Source of the DNA: Inia geoffrensis
Taxonomy: Eukaryota > Chordata > Mammalia > Artiodactyla > Iniidae
NCBI GenBank assembly: GCA_036417435.1
Contig: CM070917.1
Location: 59,866,436 to 59,930,435, forward strand
Direction: 5' to 3'
DNA length: 64,000 bases
Part shown: one piece after another, positions 49,157-59,686 of the stretch
How positions within the stretch are numbered: position 1 is the first letter of the stretch
Layout of the letters: the number at the start of each line of letters is the position of its first letter
Notes under the pieces: generated by a model
The model's database searches: none
The model's input: the letters and a program-made list of their open reading frames with translations, nothing else
Told to the model about the DNA's origin: nothing
Translations under genes and position numbers: made by a program

Positions 49157-49342
49157 ATTGCTGGGGCGCACTCCCACCCCCTCCCAGACCTGCCCCATGG
49201 CACCCTGGACCTGGCTGAGCTGGAGCGGCTGGTTGCACGGAGCTTTGGGAGCCGCTCCCACCCGGTCTGTGAACTCATTTGCCTGGAGGACGCCCACAGC
49301 AGCTCAGGGGGCCGGGTGCTCCCCATCGAGTGCCTATGCCAA
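49157..49342 (+). pseudogene. THA1: THA1 exon 4, splice donor destroyed
   Basis: The acceptor CTGCAG leads into IAGAHSHPLPDLPHGTLDL and continues to RVLPIECLCQ, where the family exon ends. The bases that should be GT at 49343-49344 are CC (TGCCAA then CCAGGC). Reading on gives a TAG at 49376-49378. Without cryptic splicing the mRNA would be truncated here. Confidence 0.85.
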
Positions 49343-49812
49343 CCAGGCCTGGCCCCGCCACTGTGCCCCCACCACTAGCCAGCTGCTGGCTTTCTGTCCC
49401 TCAGGCCCCTCTCCTGGGGTTTAGTGTCCTCTGATACATGCCTGGGTGCCCATCAGTGGCCGGAACTGCTGTGGGAGACATGGGTGCGGTTCTAGGCGCA
49501 GATGCAAAGGGAATTATTGCCCCAGTGCCCAAGCTTTTCTCCAAAGAACAGAGACCCAGTCCTCAGGGAGGTGAGTCCCCAAGCGGCAACACCTTGGTCT
49601 GGTCTTAGGGCCAGGGTGCGAGGGCTGGGCTCTGCCGCTCTCCCCTGCGAGAACTTGAGCGCTAACTAACCCTCCAGACCTATTCCTCACCTGGGAAACG
49701 GGACTGAGGGCATCCTTCCAATAGGGCTGCGGCGAGGCTTCAGTAAGATGAGGCATTCATCGCTTGGCCCGCAGTGAGCCCACCATAAACAGGAGATAAA
49801 ACCCTTATCCTC

Positions 49813-50027
49813 GGGCTTCCCTGGTGGCACAGTGGTTGAGAGTCCGCCTGCCGGTGCAGGGGATGCGGGTTCGTGCCCCGGTCCGGGAGGATCCCACATG
49901 CCAGAGAGAGGCTGGGCCTGTGAGCCATGGCTGCTGGGCCTGCGCATCCGGAGCCTGTGCTCCACAACGGGAGGGGCCGCGGCAGTGAGAGGCCCGCGTA
50001 CCATCAAAAAAAAAAAAAAAAGAAAAA
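49813..50027 (+). mobile_element. short CHR SINE in THA1 intron 4
   Basis: Full length with a long A tail. AAACCCTTATCCTCG flanks it at 49798 and 50028. Confidence 0.94.
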
Positions 50028-50263
50028 AAAACCCTTATCCTCGACCCCCTTTCACAGAGGACAGCCTCAGGCCCAGGCCCAGAGTGACTGCTCGGGTGCC
50101 AGATGGCCGAGCTTGTCACCAGCCAGCTCTCCTGACTCAAACCCCTCATGCTTCCTCAAAGACACAAGCCCAGTGACCCTCCAGTGATCTTCTGGAGACC
50201 CAGCCTCCCTCTGCCCGCCCCCCCCAGCCTGGCCCTCTGACCCCTCCTGCCTCTCACCCCCAG

Positions 50264-50401
50264 GTGAACCTGCTGGCCCAGAGCTATGGGGTCCAGGTTC
50301 ACCTGGATGGGGCCCAGTTGATGAATGCCGCGGTGGCTCTGTGCATGCCCCCTGCCCGCATCGTGGAGCACTGTGATTCTGTGTCTCTCTGTTTCTCCAA
50401 G
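50264..50401 (+). pseudogene. THA1: THA1 exon 5, with PLP lysine and mutated substrate arginine
   Basis: It reads VNLLAQSYGVQVHLDGAQLM and ends SVSLCFSK with donor GTAGGG. The last codon AAG (50399-50401) is the Schiff-base lysine. In threonine aldolases the motif is HLDGAR or HVDGAR, and its Arg binds the substrate carboxylate; here the codon is CAG (Gln, 50315-50317), one transition from CGG. Confidence 0.88.
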
Positions 50402-50637
50402 GTAGGGAAGCCCCTGGGCCGCCCCCGACACAGGAGGGTAGAGATGCCCACAGCAAGAGGCCGAGTTGGGTCCCCGAGCTCCTATGTTGGCAGCCACTCA
50501 TGCTGGGCCCCTCTAACACCCTCCCCTGATGAGGCCACAGTGTCACCCATCCCTGTCCCTTTTGCCCCCTCCAGAGCCCCAAGGACAGAGATGCACACCC
50601 ATGGGCAGGCAGGCAGGACTCTCCTCTCTACCCCCAG

Positions 50638-50831
50638 GGCCTCGGCGCACCAGTGGGGGCCTCGGTTGGGGGACCCAAGGGCTTCACTGAAGAAGCCAGG
50701 TGCCTCCAGGAAGCCCTGGGTGGGGGGATGCGCCAGGCGGGGGTGCTGGCCGTAGCTGCCCTGGTGGGACTGACTGACGCTGAGGGAGGTGCTGCTGAAG
50801 GGCCACCAGAACGCCCAGAGGTTTGCCAGAG
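50638..50831 (+). pseudogene. THA1: THA1 exon 6, frameshifted
   Basis: The exon opens GLGAPVGASVGGPKG and reads through GGGMRQAGVLAVAALVGL to TDAE at 50784. The conserved continuation EVLLKGHQNAQRFAR is in the +1 frame from 50786, so one G was inserted near 50785 (GAG-G-GAG). The donor is GTGCCT at 50832. Confidence 0.82.
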
Positions 50832-51069
50832 GTGCCTGGACACCCCCCACTTCCCTTTGACCCCAGGGGTATGCCTTGGGGGTCCCCTGTAGCCGGGCCC
50901 AACCCCCCAGCAGGTGTGCATCCTTCCAACTCTAGAAGGTGAAGGTTAGCCGCTGAACCATCAGGGTTGGGATCCAGGTGGTCTGTGCTTTACCAGACCA
51001 CAACCCGTGCAGGTCCTGGACCAGTAGGCACCCAGTGGGTGTTAGTAATTTTCTGCAGGATCAAGCAGA

Positions 51070-51200
51070 ATGCAGCCTTTAACTTGGGTTGAGTCCTCAC
51101 AACAACCCCACGATGTGCCCACTTTACAGATGAGGAAACCTAGACCCCAAGAGATTAACGGATTTGTCCAAGGTCACGGAGCTGAAAAGTAGCAGAGCCA
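51070..51200 (+). repeat. MIR relic
   Basis: CTTTACAGATGAGGAAACCT, then GTCCAAGGTCACGGAGCTGA, in THA1 intron 6. Confidence 0.7.
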
Positions 51201-51320
51201 AGCCTGCCCATGTTAGGAATAAGACTCCCTCTTTTCCTCCCACTACAGTTGGGCTGTCCTCTGCCTTTCTTGGGGTAGGGATAGTGGTGGGGTACTGGGG
51301 TCGGGCTCCACTTACCACAG

Positions 51321-51611
51321 GACCTGGGCTCAGGAACTGGCATCCCCTGTCTGCTCCGTGGATCTCACCACCGTAGAGACAAACATGGTGATGGTGAGGG
51401 TGGATGGGCTGCCGCCCGAGGAGCTGTGACAGCGCCTGCAGACCATGAGCGCTGACGAGGTGGCCCAGACTGGCCACGCGGTGCGTGTGCTGCTGTCCCC
51501 TGGACTGAGCGGTCAGTGCAAGCCGTGTGGCACCGGGACGTCTCTGCACAGGACACCGAGCTGGTGCTGGGAAAGTGGGCGTTCGTGCTGAGGGCCCTGA
51601 GGATGGGGTGA
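51321..51611 (+). pseudogene. THA1: THA1 terminal exon, premature stop and frameshift
   Basis: The conserved frame reads QELASPVCSVD, VETNMVMVRVDGLPPEEL, then TGA at 51427-51429 where relatives have Cys, then QRLQTMSADEVAQTGHAV. A 1-bp deletion at about 51496-51500 moves the tail (AVWHRDVSAQDTEL and KWAFVLRALR) into another frame that ends at TGA 51609-51611. The exact acceptor (CAG at 51318-51320) is the best visible one but its phase relation to exon 6 is not certain. Confidence 0.82.
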
Positions 51612-52560
51612 CGGACCCTGTGCCCTGGGTGGGATGGAGGGAGGCGAGGAGTGGAGGTGTCCCCAGGGAGTGGGTGGGAGGAGAGGCAGTAAAACAACAC
51701 CCCTGTCATCACTGGTCTCCTTGGACCCCTTCACTTCCATGATACATGGGGTGAGGCCTTCTACCTGTTCATCCAGCAAACCTCGCGTGCCCCTGTGTCC
51801 GGGACAGGGGCCCAAGCATGCAGGGACAGGTGGGACCCCATGCTGGCTCTCCCAGCACAGCCCAGGAGGCAGCCACATGGCTCATGAAAGCATCTTGGGG
51901 ACTTGCAGGAGGAAGCGTGAGAGGACACAGAAATGGACACGGGTATTGGGTGGCCTAGTAGGGGGCTGGGGCTTTACCTTGCAGTCATCTCATCTGTATT
52001 TATCTTTTTAAACAATAAAATTTTTGTGCTTATGAAATAATATGTCATTGCTGTGCATAATTTGGGACAGGATCTCCTTTCTAGCAACTCCTGGGGTAAT
52101 TTAATTTAGGCAGACTCAGTGGTTAAGACCACCCTCCTGCTGAAGTTAGCAAGAAGACCTGGACAAAATATATATTTAAAAACCACCTAAGAATAACCAC
52201 TGTTAACATTTTTGCATATTTCATTCTGGATATATACATATGTATGTATATATATGAATCTGTGAATGTGTGCAGATTTTTAAAAATAGGGGAGACAGGC
52301 CATTACATCAGTGCTGTAGAAAGCCCTTAGTAGGAATCATAGGAGGAGGACTAGCTTTGTGAGGGTAGAGGATGACTTCAGTTTAAGAGTGTTGTTTTAG
52401 CCCTGGTACCCAAGTAGTTAGAAGCGGTTGGAAGCGTAGGCATGGTGCTCAGGAGAGGGCCTGGGCTGGAGGCATGATGGTGAATGTGAGTGACACGAGG
52501 AGAGAAGGCATCTGGCGGGCCAAAAGAGGCCTGAAGCTGAGGACCCTCCTTCTTTGCCTC
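51612..52560. other. THA1 downstream region, no TMEM235 exon seen
   Basis: Searched on the minus strand for TMEM235 membrane-segment exons; none were recognised. Confidence 0.45.
52014..52019 (+). terminator. possible THA1 poly(A) signal AATAAA
   Basis: An AATAAA about 400 bp after the old THA1 stop, followed by T/GT-rich sequence, is a plausible original 3' end. There is no direct support. Confidence 0.3.
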
Positions 52561-52564
52561 CCTC

Positions 52565-52707
52565 ATTTTTAAAAAATTATTTATTTATTTATATCATTTT
52601 GCCCCACTGCACGGCACGTGGGATCTTAGTTCCCTGACCAGGGATCGAACCCAGGGCCCCTGCAGTGGAAGTGCAGAGTCTTAACCACTGGACTACCAGG
52701 GAAGTCC
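52565..52707 (-). mobile_element. short old-type CHR SINE
   Basis: GGGATCTTAGTTCCCTGACC to CCACTGGACTACCAGGGAAG. A TGCCTCC-type duplication flanks it. Confidence 0.85.
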
Positions 52708-53042
52708 CTGCCTCCTTCCCTTAGAAGAATCTAGATCTATGTATACTCTGGGAGATGCAGCTCCTGGGGTTCCCCAAGGCCCCAGAACCACTCTCCTGTG
52801 CTTGAGGGGTGACAATAATACAGAGAATTAGAAGAAAGCCAGCAACTCTAAACCTCTGCAGTGTCTCCTGCCCTGCCCTGCAAAATATGTACTGTAGTCG
52901 TTATCCATTGCTTGGTAACAGACTACCCCCAAACAGCAATAATCTTCATTACTTCTCATAGTTCCTGTGGTCCAGGAATTAGGGAGAGGCTTAGCTGAGC
53001 AGTTGTGGGAGTTCTTGGAGCTACTCAGGAAGTTGCAGTCAA

Positions 53043-53335
53043 GACCCTGCCTGCCAATGCAGGGAACACGGGTTCGAGCCCTCGTCTGGGAAGATCCCAC
53101 ATGCCTCGGAGCAACTAAGCCCGTGCGTGCGCCACACCTACTGAGCCTGTGCTCTAGAGCCAGCGAGCCACAACTACTGAAGCCCGCACGCCTAGAGCCC
53201 GTGCTCCGCAACAAAGGAAGCCACCGCAATGAGAAGCCCGCGCACCACAACGAAGAGTAGCTCCCGCTCGCCACAACTAAAGACTGCGCGCGGCATCGAA
53301 GACCAAACACAGACAATAATTAATTAATTTAAAAA
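53043..53335 (+). mobile_element. 5'-truncated long CHR-type SINE
   Basis: Begins inside the element at CCTGCCTGCCAATGCAGG and runs to an ATTAATTAATTTAAAA tail. An older repeat abuts its left side (52,890-53,040). Confidence 0.85.
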
Positions 53336-53339
53336 AAAA

Positions 53340-54820
53340 GACCTGGGCTAGGAGCTAGAGCGAACATGAAACACCCATTGTGGACTTTGGCCAGCCAGAG
53401 ACTGAGGCTTGCCTGGGCTGGCCTCACTGAGTCATGGACAGGTCTGTTCTAGAAGCAGGGGAGGGACAAGTGCCCCTTCTCTCCGCCCTCCCTCAGGGAG
53501 TTCTAGGATCCCAGGGCCACCCATGTGTCTGTTCCAGTGTCCATGCCTGGAGCCCCAGCCTGTCTGCAGTCAGAGAGGCCCAGGGTTAAACTCTCCCACA
53601 CCCCGACCCCCAGCAAACCCACACGAGAAGCCCTGTGTGAGAGGAGGGAGAGGTCAGGTAAGAGCCTCCCAAGCTGAGAGGACCTGCCCACAAAGCCAGA
53701 CCCTGGATCCATCGTGAGGCCCCAGGAGTCATCCCTGCCTGTGCTGACCAGAAATAAGGAGCTCATTGCGTCTGCCGAAGACGACTCTGGATGGACGATT
53801 AATAAACTGCACTGTCCTTCCTCCCCGGCAGCTCCGAGGAAGGCACTGTGTCACACACACGCACACACTGACCTTGCTCACATACATGTGCACACTCGTT
53901 TACTCATGCTCACGCACATCCCTGCCACCCTGTGCACGTCCTGTGCAGGGGAAGCCCCCCAGGCTGGCCCCAGCTTGGCGAGGCCCGCAGCTGGGGTGCG
54001 TGTGGAAGCCCGCTGCCTCTCCCCACCCCTCGCCGAGGAAAGCCCTCCCCGCTCCCGCCTGGGTCTGAAGCCACGCGGCGCTCCGGTTTTCTGCCCTGTG
54101 TGTCAGGCCATCGGGGGTATGGGAACAGGGGCCCTGCACCACAGCTCTGGCTGTGCCTGACAGGGACCGGGGCTAACGGGGTGACCAGACCGAGCCCTGG
54201 ATGGTAATAAAGAAACAACTCCCAGTCACTGGGATGAGGAACCCTGGCCTTGCCAGGGCCCCAGCTCCCCACACCTGGGCCTCCCTACTGCACACTGGCT
54301 CCCAGCTCAACCCCAGGGCCCCTGCAGACAAGTGACAAGAACAGCAGCTGAGCACCCCTGGGTGCTGGGCCTGCCCATGTCTCCCCTCCCTAATTCCTCC
54401 CACCCCGAGCCCTGCATCCAGAGAGGCATCATTTTCTCCCCATCTGACAGATCAGAACTTGGAGGTTGAGGGACAAGGTCCCAGGTCACCCAGCAGTGTC
54501 CTGCCATCTACCAAGTGATGTGCCATCACTTCTAACGCAAGACAGGCCCCCAAAGGGTGAGGCCAAGGGACTGTCAAGGGCTCCTGCTCTGGAAGACTCT
54601 TGGGGTCCTTATGGCGCCACCCAGTGCCCCCCTTTTCACTTCCCACCCTTGGCTAGGCCCTGAGCTAGAGTCCCTTCCTCCTCTGGCCAGACTGTCACCA
54701 AGACAGTTGGGGGGAAGGGGTGTCAGAGAGACCCCCTTGTGGGCAGACAGGCAGGGGACGGGGCAGCCTCTTAGCGCTGCTCTGGGAGGAGGGGGTGTGG
54801 CCCCTGGGTCTGAGGGGAAG
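53340..54820. other. region expected to hold TMEM235 exons, none seen
   Basis: No membrane-segment exon or in-frame continuation of TMEM235 was recognised on the minus strand. An ACAC-rich tract lies at about 53,850-53,890. Confidence 0.45.
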
Positions 54821-55330
54821 GGGTCACGCGGGGGAGGGGCAGCCGGTACCTTCGCAGATGCGCCAGAGCCGCGAGTGGGAGGGTGGCCGCTGTGGTTGCC
54901 AGCGTCCGCCACCTGCAGGAGGTACTGGTCGCTGGCCACGGCGGCACCAGCAGCGCAAAGCGCGCCCAGCCGGGCCTTGCGGGTCGGGGGTGCAGGGACC
55001 GGAGCGGAGCCGGGTATGGGGGAGAAGAGGGAGCCAGAGGGTGAGGGGGAGCTGGGGGCTGAGGAGTGGGGGGAGCACGGGAAGCCGGCACTTAGGGGGT
55101 GGAGAGAGCCGAAAGTGGGGGGAGAGGGCGTTCTGGAACCTGGGGGAGTAGGGCCAGGGAGAAGGGCTGGGGGGCACTTGGTGAGCAGGGCCGGGGAGGG
55201 GGCGCTGGGAGCGGGGAGTGGGGTGCAGGGAGCCGAGCGGCAGTCGGGCACTCCCGGGGCTCTTCTGGGTGCAGTGCCCCTCCATTTCGTCGGGAACTCC
55301 CACCTGTCGGTGATCGCGTGATAGCCCGCC
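54820..55330 (-). promoter_or_regulatory. CpG-rich former TMEM235 promoter
   Basis: GC-rich, CG-dense sequence surrounds the TMEM235 exon 1 remnant and extends upstream of it. Several long frames are open here only because stop codons are rare in such sequence. Confidence 0.55.
54850..54978 (-). pseudogene. TMEM235: TMEM235 exon 1 remnant
   Basis: TMEM235 is a claudin-like four-pass membrane protein. The minus strand reads ARLGAL, then a shortened hydrophobic stretch, then VASDQYLLQVADAGN, matching the start and first extracellular loop of TMEM235. LWRICEG follows in another frame, directly before donor GTACCG. Lesions: the codon before ARLGAL is AAG instead of ATG (54976-54978), much of the first membrane segment is missing, the loop has lost residues including the DYWY tryptophan, and a frameshift precedes LWRICEG. 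Its place between THA1 and BIRC5, convergent to THA1, agrees with the human order. Exons 2-4 should lie at 52,000-54,850 on this strand, but I found none. Confidence 0.78.
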
Positions 55331-55334
55331 CAGC

Positions 55335-58300
55335 TCGCCCCGGAGCTGTGTTCAAACGCCAGCAGCCCCAGAGAGCTGGCTGCTGGCTGTGGGTCCCTGG
55401 GCAAATTTCTTAATTTCTCTGACCCTCCAGTTCTTCAGCGCCCAGATGGCCAGGCTGAGGAGGGAGGGTGGGGCCTGAAATGGCCCGTGCGGGGGTTCAG
55501 CAGGCGGCTTGAATGGTGGGAGGCAGCCCGCCACCACCCCGCACACACACACTGGGGCACGTGCACGTGGCTGCTGGTTGGCCCTGCGTCCTGGTCTTCA
55601 TCAGTCTCCAGGACCAAGCACCAGAGGGACCTGATGAACTGGGTGGGCTGGTGAGGGGCTACAGAAGGAAGGAGTCTTGCTTCCTTTTAGCTCCAATTAT
55701 AAATGCCGAGTGAGGCAAGGCCAGCCTCTCCCTGTCCATCACTCACGCACGAACATAAATGAAGCTTCTCCTAGGACAGGTGTCAGGTGCTAGTGGGGTG
55801 GCAGGCAGAGGGGCCCCCACCAGAAGCAGGCCCGTGACATGTGTGGGACGGACAGGCCGGGGCTGTCACAGTGAGGCTCTCTGGGGTTCAATCTTGGGAG
55901 ACAGGAGGGCCTCCTCTCCAGGTCCCTGGACTGTGCATTGCTGTCCCCCTCCCCTGATGCAGGGCAGAGACGGGGGTCAGAGGCCTCACCGAGGGTGAAA
56001 CTTCTCAAGACGAGCAGCTTCTCGGCTTAGGGTCATCCTAGGGCTCTCATTTCCAAGTGTTTGGTTTTCTCAGCCCCCTTTTCTCTACCAGGCTCTTCTA
56101 GGTTTGAGGAATATAATCAGGAAGTGAAAGCGGTCCTAGCAAAGTTATTGAAACCAACTTCCATTCAGACGGAGAGGCACGGAACAGTGTAGTATCATGC
56201 AGGCCATGCGTCGTCCTCATGCCACAGCCAAGACAGGCTTGGGGTACGCGGCGGGGTTGGGGTGGGAGTGACCCTAGCTGTGGCAGTCTCAGTACCCTCT
56301 TTCCTGACAGCCCTCCCCCAGCCCCTGCTCTGGAAGCTGGGTGCCAGCCAGGGGCCCTCCTCTCTCAGGGGGTAGTGGGCCTGGAAGGTGAAAGAATCCA
56401 GGAGGCAGACAGAGAAAAGCAGGTGCTCAGGGAGTAGCAGCCATCTACAAAAGCAGGGCGGCAGGTGGTTGCGGGAGTGGGGAGGAGGGGAGAGTGGGGT
56501 GGAGCTGGAAAAGCAGGTAATGACCCTAACACACCTCACAATATGACAGAGATGGACACTGCTTCTGTGTGTTTAAGCTACGATCGTGGCTGTGTTTAGG
56601 GAGAACTAGAGGAAGCCTTTGGCTGCACACGCTCCACATGCTTCCTCCCAGTGCCCCTGCCTCTCCGCCTGAGCTTGTTTGAAAGGGTCTCCTTTGCACC
56701 CCATAAAACTTAAACAGAGCAGGATTCAGGACCAGCGACAGGTGTTGTTTGAGGCCACTGTGCCTCCAGAGCCCCACGTCTCTGTAGAAGTGCAGACATG
56801 CATCCTGCTCATGTTGCAGTGCAGATGGCCAGGTGAGCAGTCTACTCCCTATTGCTTTAAAGCCCTGGTTCAGGGTTTTAAACCCTAGATGTGTAAGTCA
56901 GAGCCACTGATTGGATTGTCCCCAGGGGTACTGGTCCTTGAGAGGCTACTTGGATGAATTCCGCCAATCTACTTCTCTTGAGATGGATCCAAATTATACC
57001 GTAGCCCAGTGAAAAGGTACCGCTTAGAATGACCCATTATTTTTCATTATTCATCCTCCTTTCACCAATTTGCAAGCCAGAACTTGTGAGCACCAAGCCT
57101 GTCACCAGGCTCTCGGGACCTCTTCAAAGCCAGCATCAGACCACTACCACCAAAATCAGGGGCAGGCGTGATCTTTGATAGAAGAAATCCCAATTACATG
57201 TGACGAAACAGGGCTGCAGCCAAGCCTCTTTCCTTTAAATTTACATTGAACTCACAGAATCTGAAAGAACAGGATGCCAGAGTCCAGTGACAGGCTTCCG
57301 GCTCCAGGCCGATGACGCCATAAATGGCCTCCAACGCAGGACTGGGAAACAGCTGAAACCACTGGCGAAATTACTGTGAGAGCAGCTCAGCACCAGCTAT
57401 ACTACAGCTAATCTCATCACATTTGGCAAACATCCTCCAACAGAAAATGAACCTTCCTAAATCACCATTTCCGACAGGTCAACTCCTTCACTCAGGGTGC
57501 ATTATGAAGCGAATTCATCCTGGTAGACTCTTCTAGTCAAAACCAGCCCTTCTAAAGGGTTCTCAAATGATTGGGGCCACAGGTGGGAAGCACTGATGTG
57601 CAAGGCAGCAGCCGCATGGCTGGTCGCACTCATCCCCCAGGACTCACAGGCCTATGAAGGGCTCATCGTGGCCGCCTTGACAGGCTTTGCTAAGAGGGAA
57701 ACGGGGGCAAGCCACCCCTCCCCCTCATCACAGAATGCACCTGCTGTCCCCAGAATGGACCCTCCCATTCCCTCTGCCTGGCACATCTTTCCCTTCCTCA
57801 TCCGTCTGGCAGCCTCCTCCTCGTTCCCGACAAGCAGGATGCTCTGAAGAGTTCCTTGTCATCTTCTTGGTGCTCCCACGGACACACTCATATGGCTACT
57901 AGGTGGCCTGTATCTTCCCACCATTCAGAGAACAAGGAACCCATGAGCACACTGCAGGAGGCTTCAAGCCCTGGACATAGCACTCGGCGAACAGGTGCTC
58001 AAGTGTCTGAGCGAACAGATGGACAAACGTCACCACCTTGGAGATCAGGTGGAAAACTGCCACAGAAACCTAGGCCCCAGTTTGGTCCCAGCCAGCTGAA
58101 AGCCGGCTCAAATGCTGTAGGCTGGGCCAGTGGAGAGAAAACCTACAGCTCCGTTGGCTCTTTGCTTCAAGAGCTAGATTCACCCAGGGCGAGACGGGAA
58201 CTCCCCGGCGATGGTAAGCCTGGCTCAGAGCTCGCTGGGCTGTACCGCTCACCTCCTCTCAGCTCAGGCCTTAGATGCTGGAAGCGACTCCAGACGCTGT

Positions 58301-59680
58301 ACTGTAGTTATGACAGGAGGTTGGGCAAAGAGTACACAGAAACCCTGTTCTAGCTTTACGACTTCCTGTGAAACTTAGTTTAAAATAAAAAGTTAAAACT
58401 TGTACAGTGAGGATCCATGGAAGCCTCAGCAGGCAGGTGTCAGTTTACATGAGGGCCTTTGTGACAAAGCTGTCTGAAAAACGGAATGCGGACGGTTTAC
58501 AGCACTAGCCCCCTGGGGTCAGGCTGTTGCCAACAGCCATCCCCCGCTGCACCCCCTCAAGGCCGGGCACTGTCGTTAGACAGTGAGGGCCCAGCTTTGG
58601 GGATAGACAGCCTGGATTCAAATTCCAACCTGAATGCTTACTAGTTGTATGATCTTGGACAAGCTATTTCACCTCTTTACAAATCTCCATTTCTGCATCT
58701 AAAAAATGCGGGTAAGATCACATTAGACTTTACTGGCAATTGTTCTTTCTTTTTAAGTGAGTACAACCTGCAAAGAATGGTCAGCATCCCACGGGGGAGC
58801 CAACCTGCAGGCAATGGCTGGCTGGCGCTCCATCTTTCCCAGCGCTGAGAACGGAAGATCCCCATTCCCCAGGCTGCCCACAGGCTCTGACCTTGTCACA
58901 CCTGACACCCTTAACCACCAGTTACAACCCTTCCAGACTCCCTCTGACTTGGAGAACCTAAGAGGCAGACACATATTCAAGAGAAGGTTGAGGCTGTTGC
59001 CCTTAGCAAGGGTCTTCGACTTCATTAATAGATGTCTAGGAAACTTCCCGATGCTGGCAGCCATTAAGGTCCAGCAATAAATATGGTTTTTAGAACAAAA
59101 GTTTCTAGAAGAGGAAATGTGTAAGATGGTCTGAGGGGTCGGCCCCAGCTTCGCCTTGCTCCACAGCACAGCCCGACAAAACCGAGAACTGCAGCAATAC
59201 CCACTGTGCAAAGGAAACTGAGCGCAAAAACATTTTCTCAGCTTCTCTGCAAAGCCAGTTTGTAAGGACCAGTTATTAAAGTGAAGTATCCATTTACAGA
59301 TTGGCACAAATATCAAAAATAAGCAGCTGAGATGAATATAAAGGCGGGAGTGCTTTTTCCCCCATAACAAAAACCTCTGCAATATTCTCCAAACTTGGAG
59401 GGAAAAATTCATTTTACTCTCTGACTGAGATGTGGCAGAAAAACCTAAGTCTGAGGTGCATTTTTCATAGCCGGTTTATACATGGAATGAGTCCAGATGA
59501 CACAAACAAATGGTTCTGGGTTCAAGTGGCTCTTGCAGAGGAGCCCAAGGCTGGCTCTGTCTCTCTGCAAGGACTCATCCCTCCCCTGCAACCGCTGGGG
59601 CGGGAAGGATCAGTTGGCAGGCTAAGAAGGGACCACCACCAAAAGCCAGCAATATTTTAAAAGCCCAGTAGGGTCTGCAG
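55335..59680. other. intergenic between TMEM235 remnant and BIRC5
   Basis: MIR relics lie at about 55,345-55,450 and 58,595-58,740 and an L2 piece at about 57,720-57,890. 56,990-57,500 and 58,930-59,520 are repeat-free, unique-looking and may include conserved noncoding sequence. No exon is supported. Confidence 0.45.
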
Positions 59681-59686
59681 TGTTTG

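Larger units (their letters stand above)
46140..51611 (+). pseudogene. THA1: THA1, threonine aldolase 1, decayed seven-exon copy
   Basis: THA1 is a PLP-dependent fold-type I enzyme that splits L-threonine or L-allo-threonine into glycine and acetaldehyde. Seven exons in order carry family motifs: DLRSDTVT (exon 1), a VPTNTMAN segment (exon 2), HLHVQEQGG (exon 3), the HLDGA motif whose Asp pairs with the PLP nitrogen (exon 5), the Schiff-base Lys of CFSK followed by GLGAPVGA (exons 5/6), and GGGMRQAGVLA (exon 6). All acceptors and most donors are canonical. Lesions: the expected ATG reads GTG at 46140, the exon 4 donor is absent at 49343, there is a +1 G near 50785, an in-frame TGA at 51427-51429, and a 1-bp deletion near 51496-51500. 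HLDGAR is HLDGAQ at 50315. The human orthologue is also a pseudogene. Identity is secure; loss of function is very likely because the lesions are independent. Confidence 0.9.

Noticed and set aside
54574..55404. 276-codon minus-strand frame
   Set aside because: A GC-rich chance frame through the TMEM235 promoter. Only the 54,850-54,978 part is homologous, and it is shifted relative to the true exon end.
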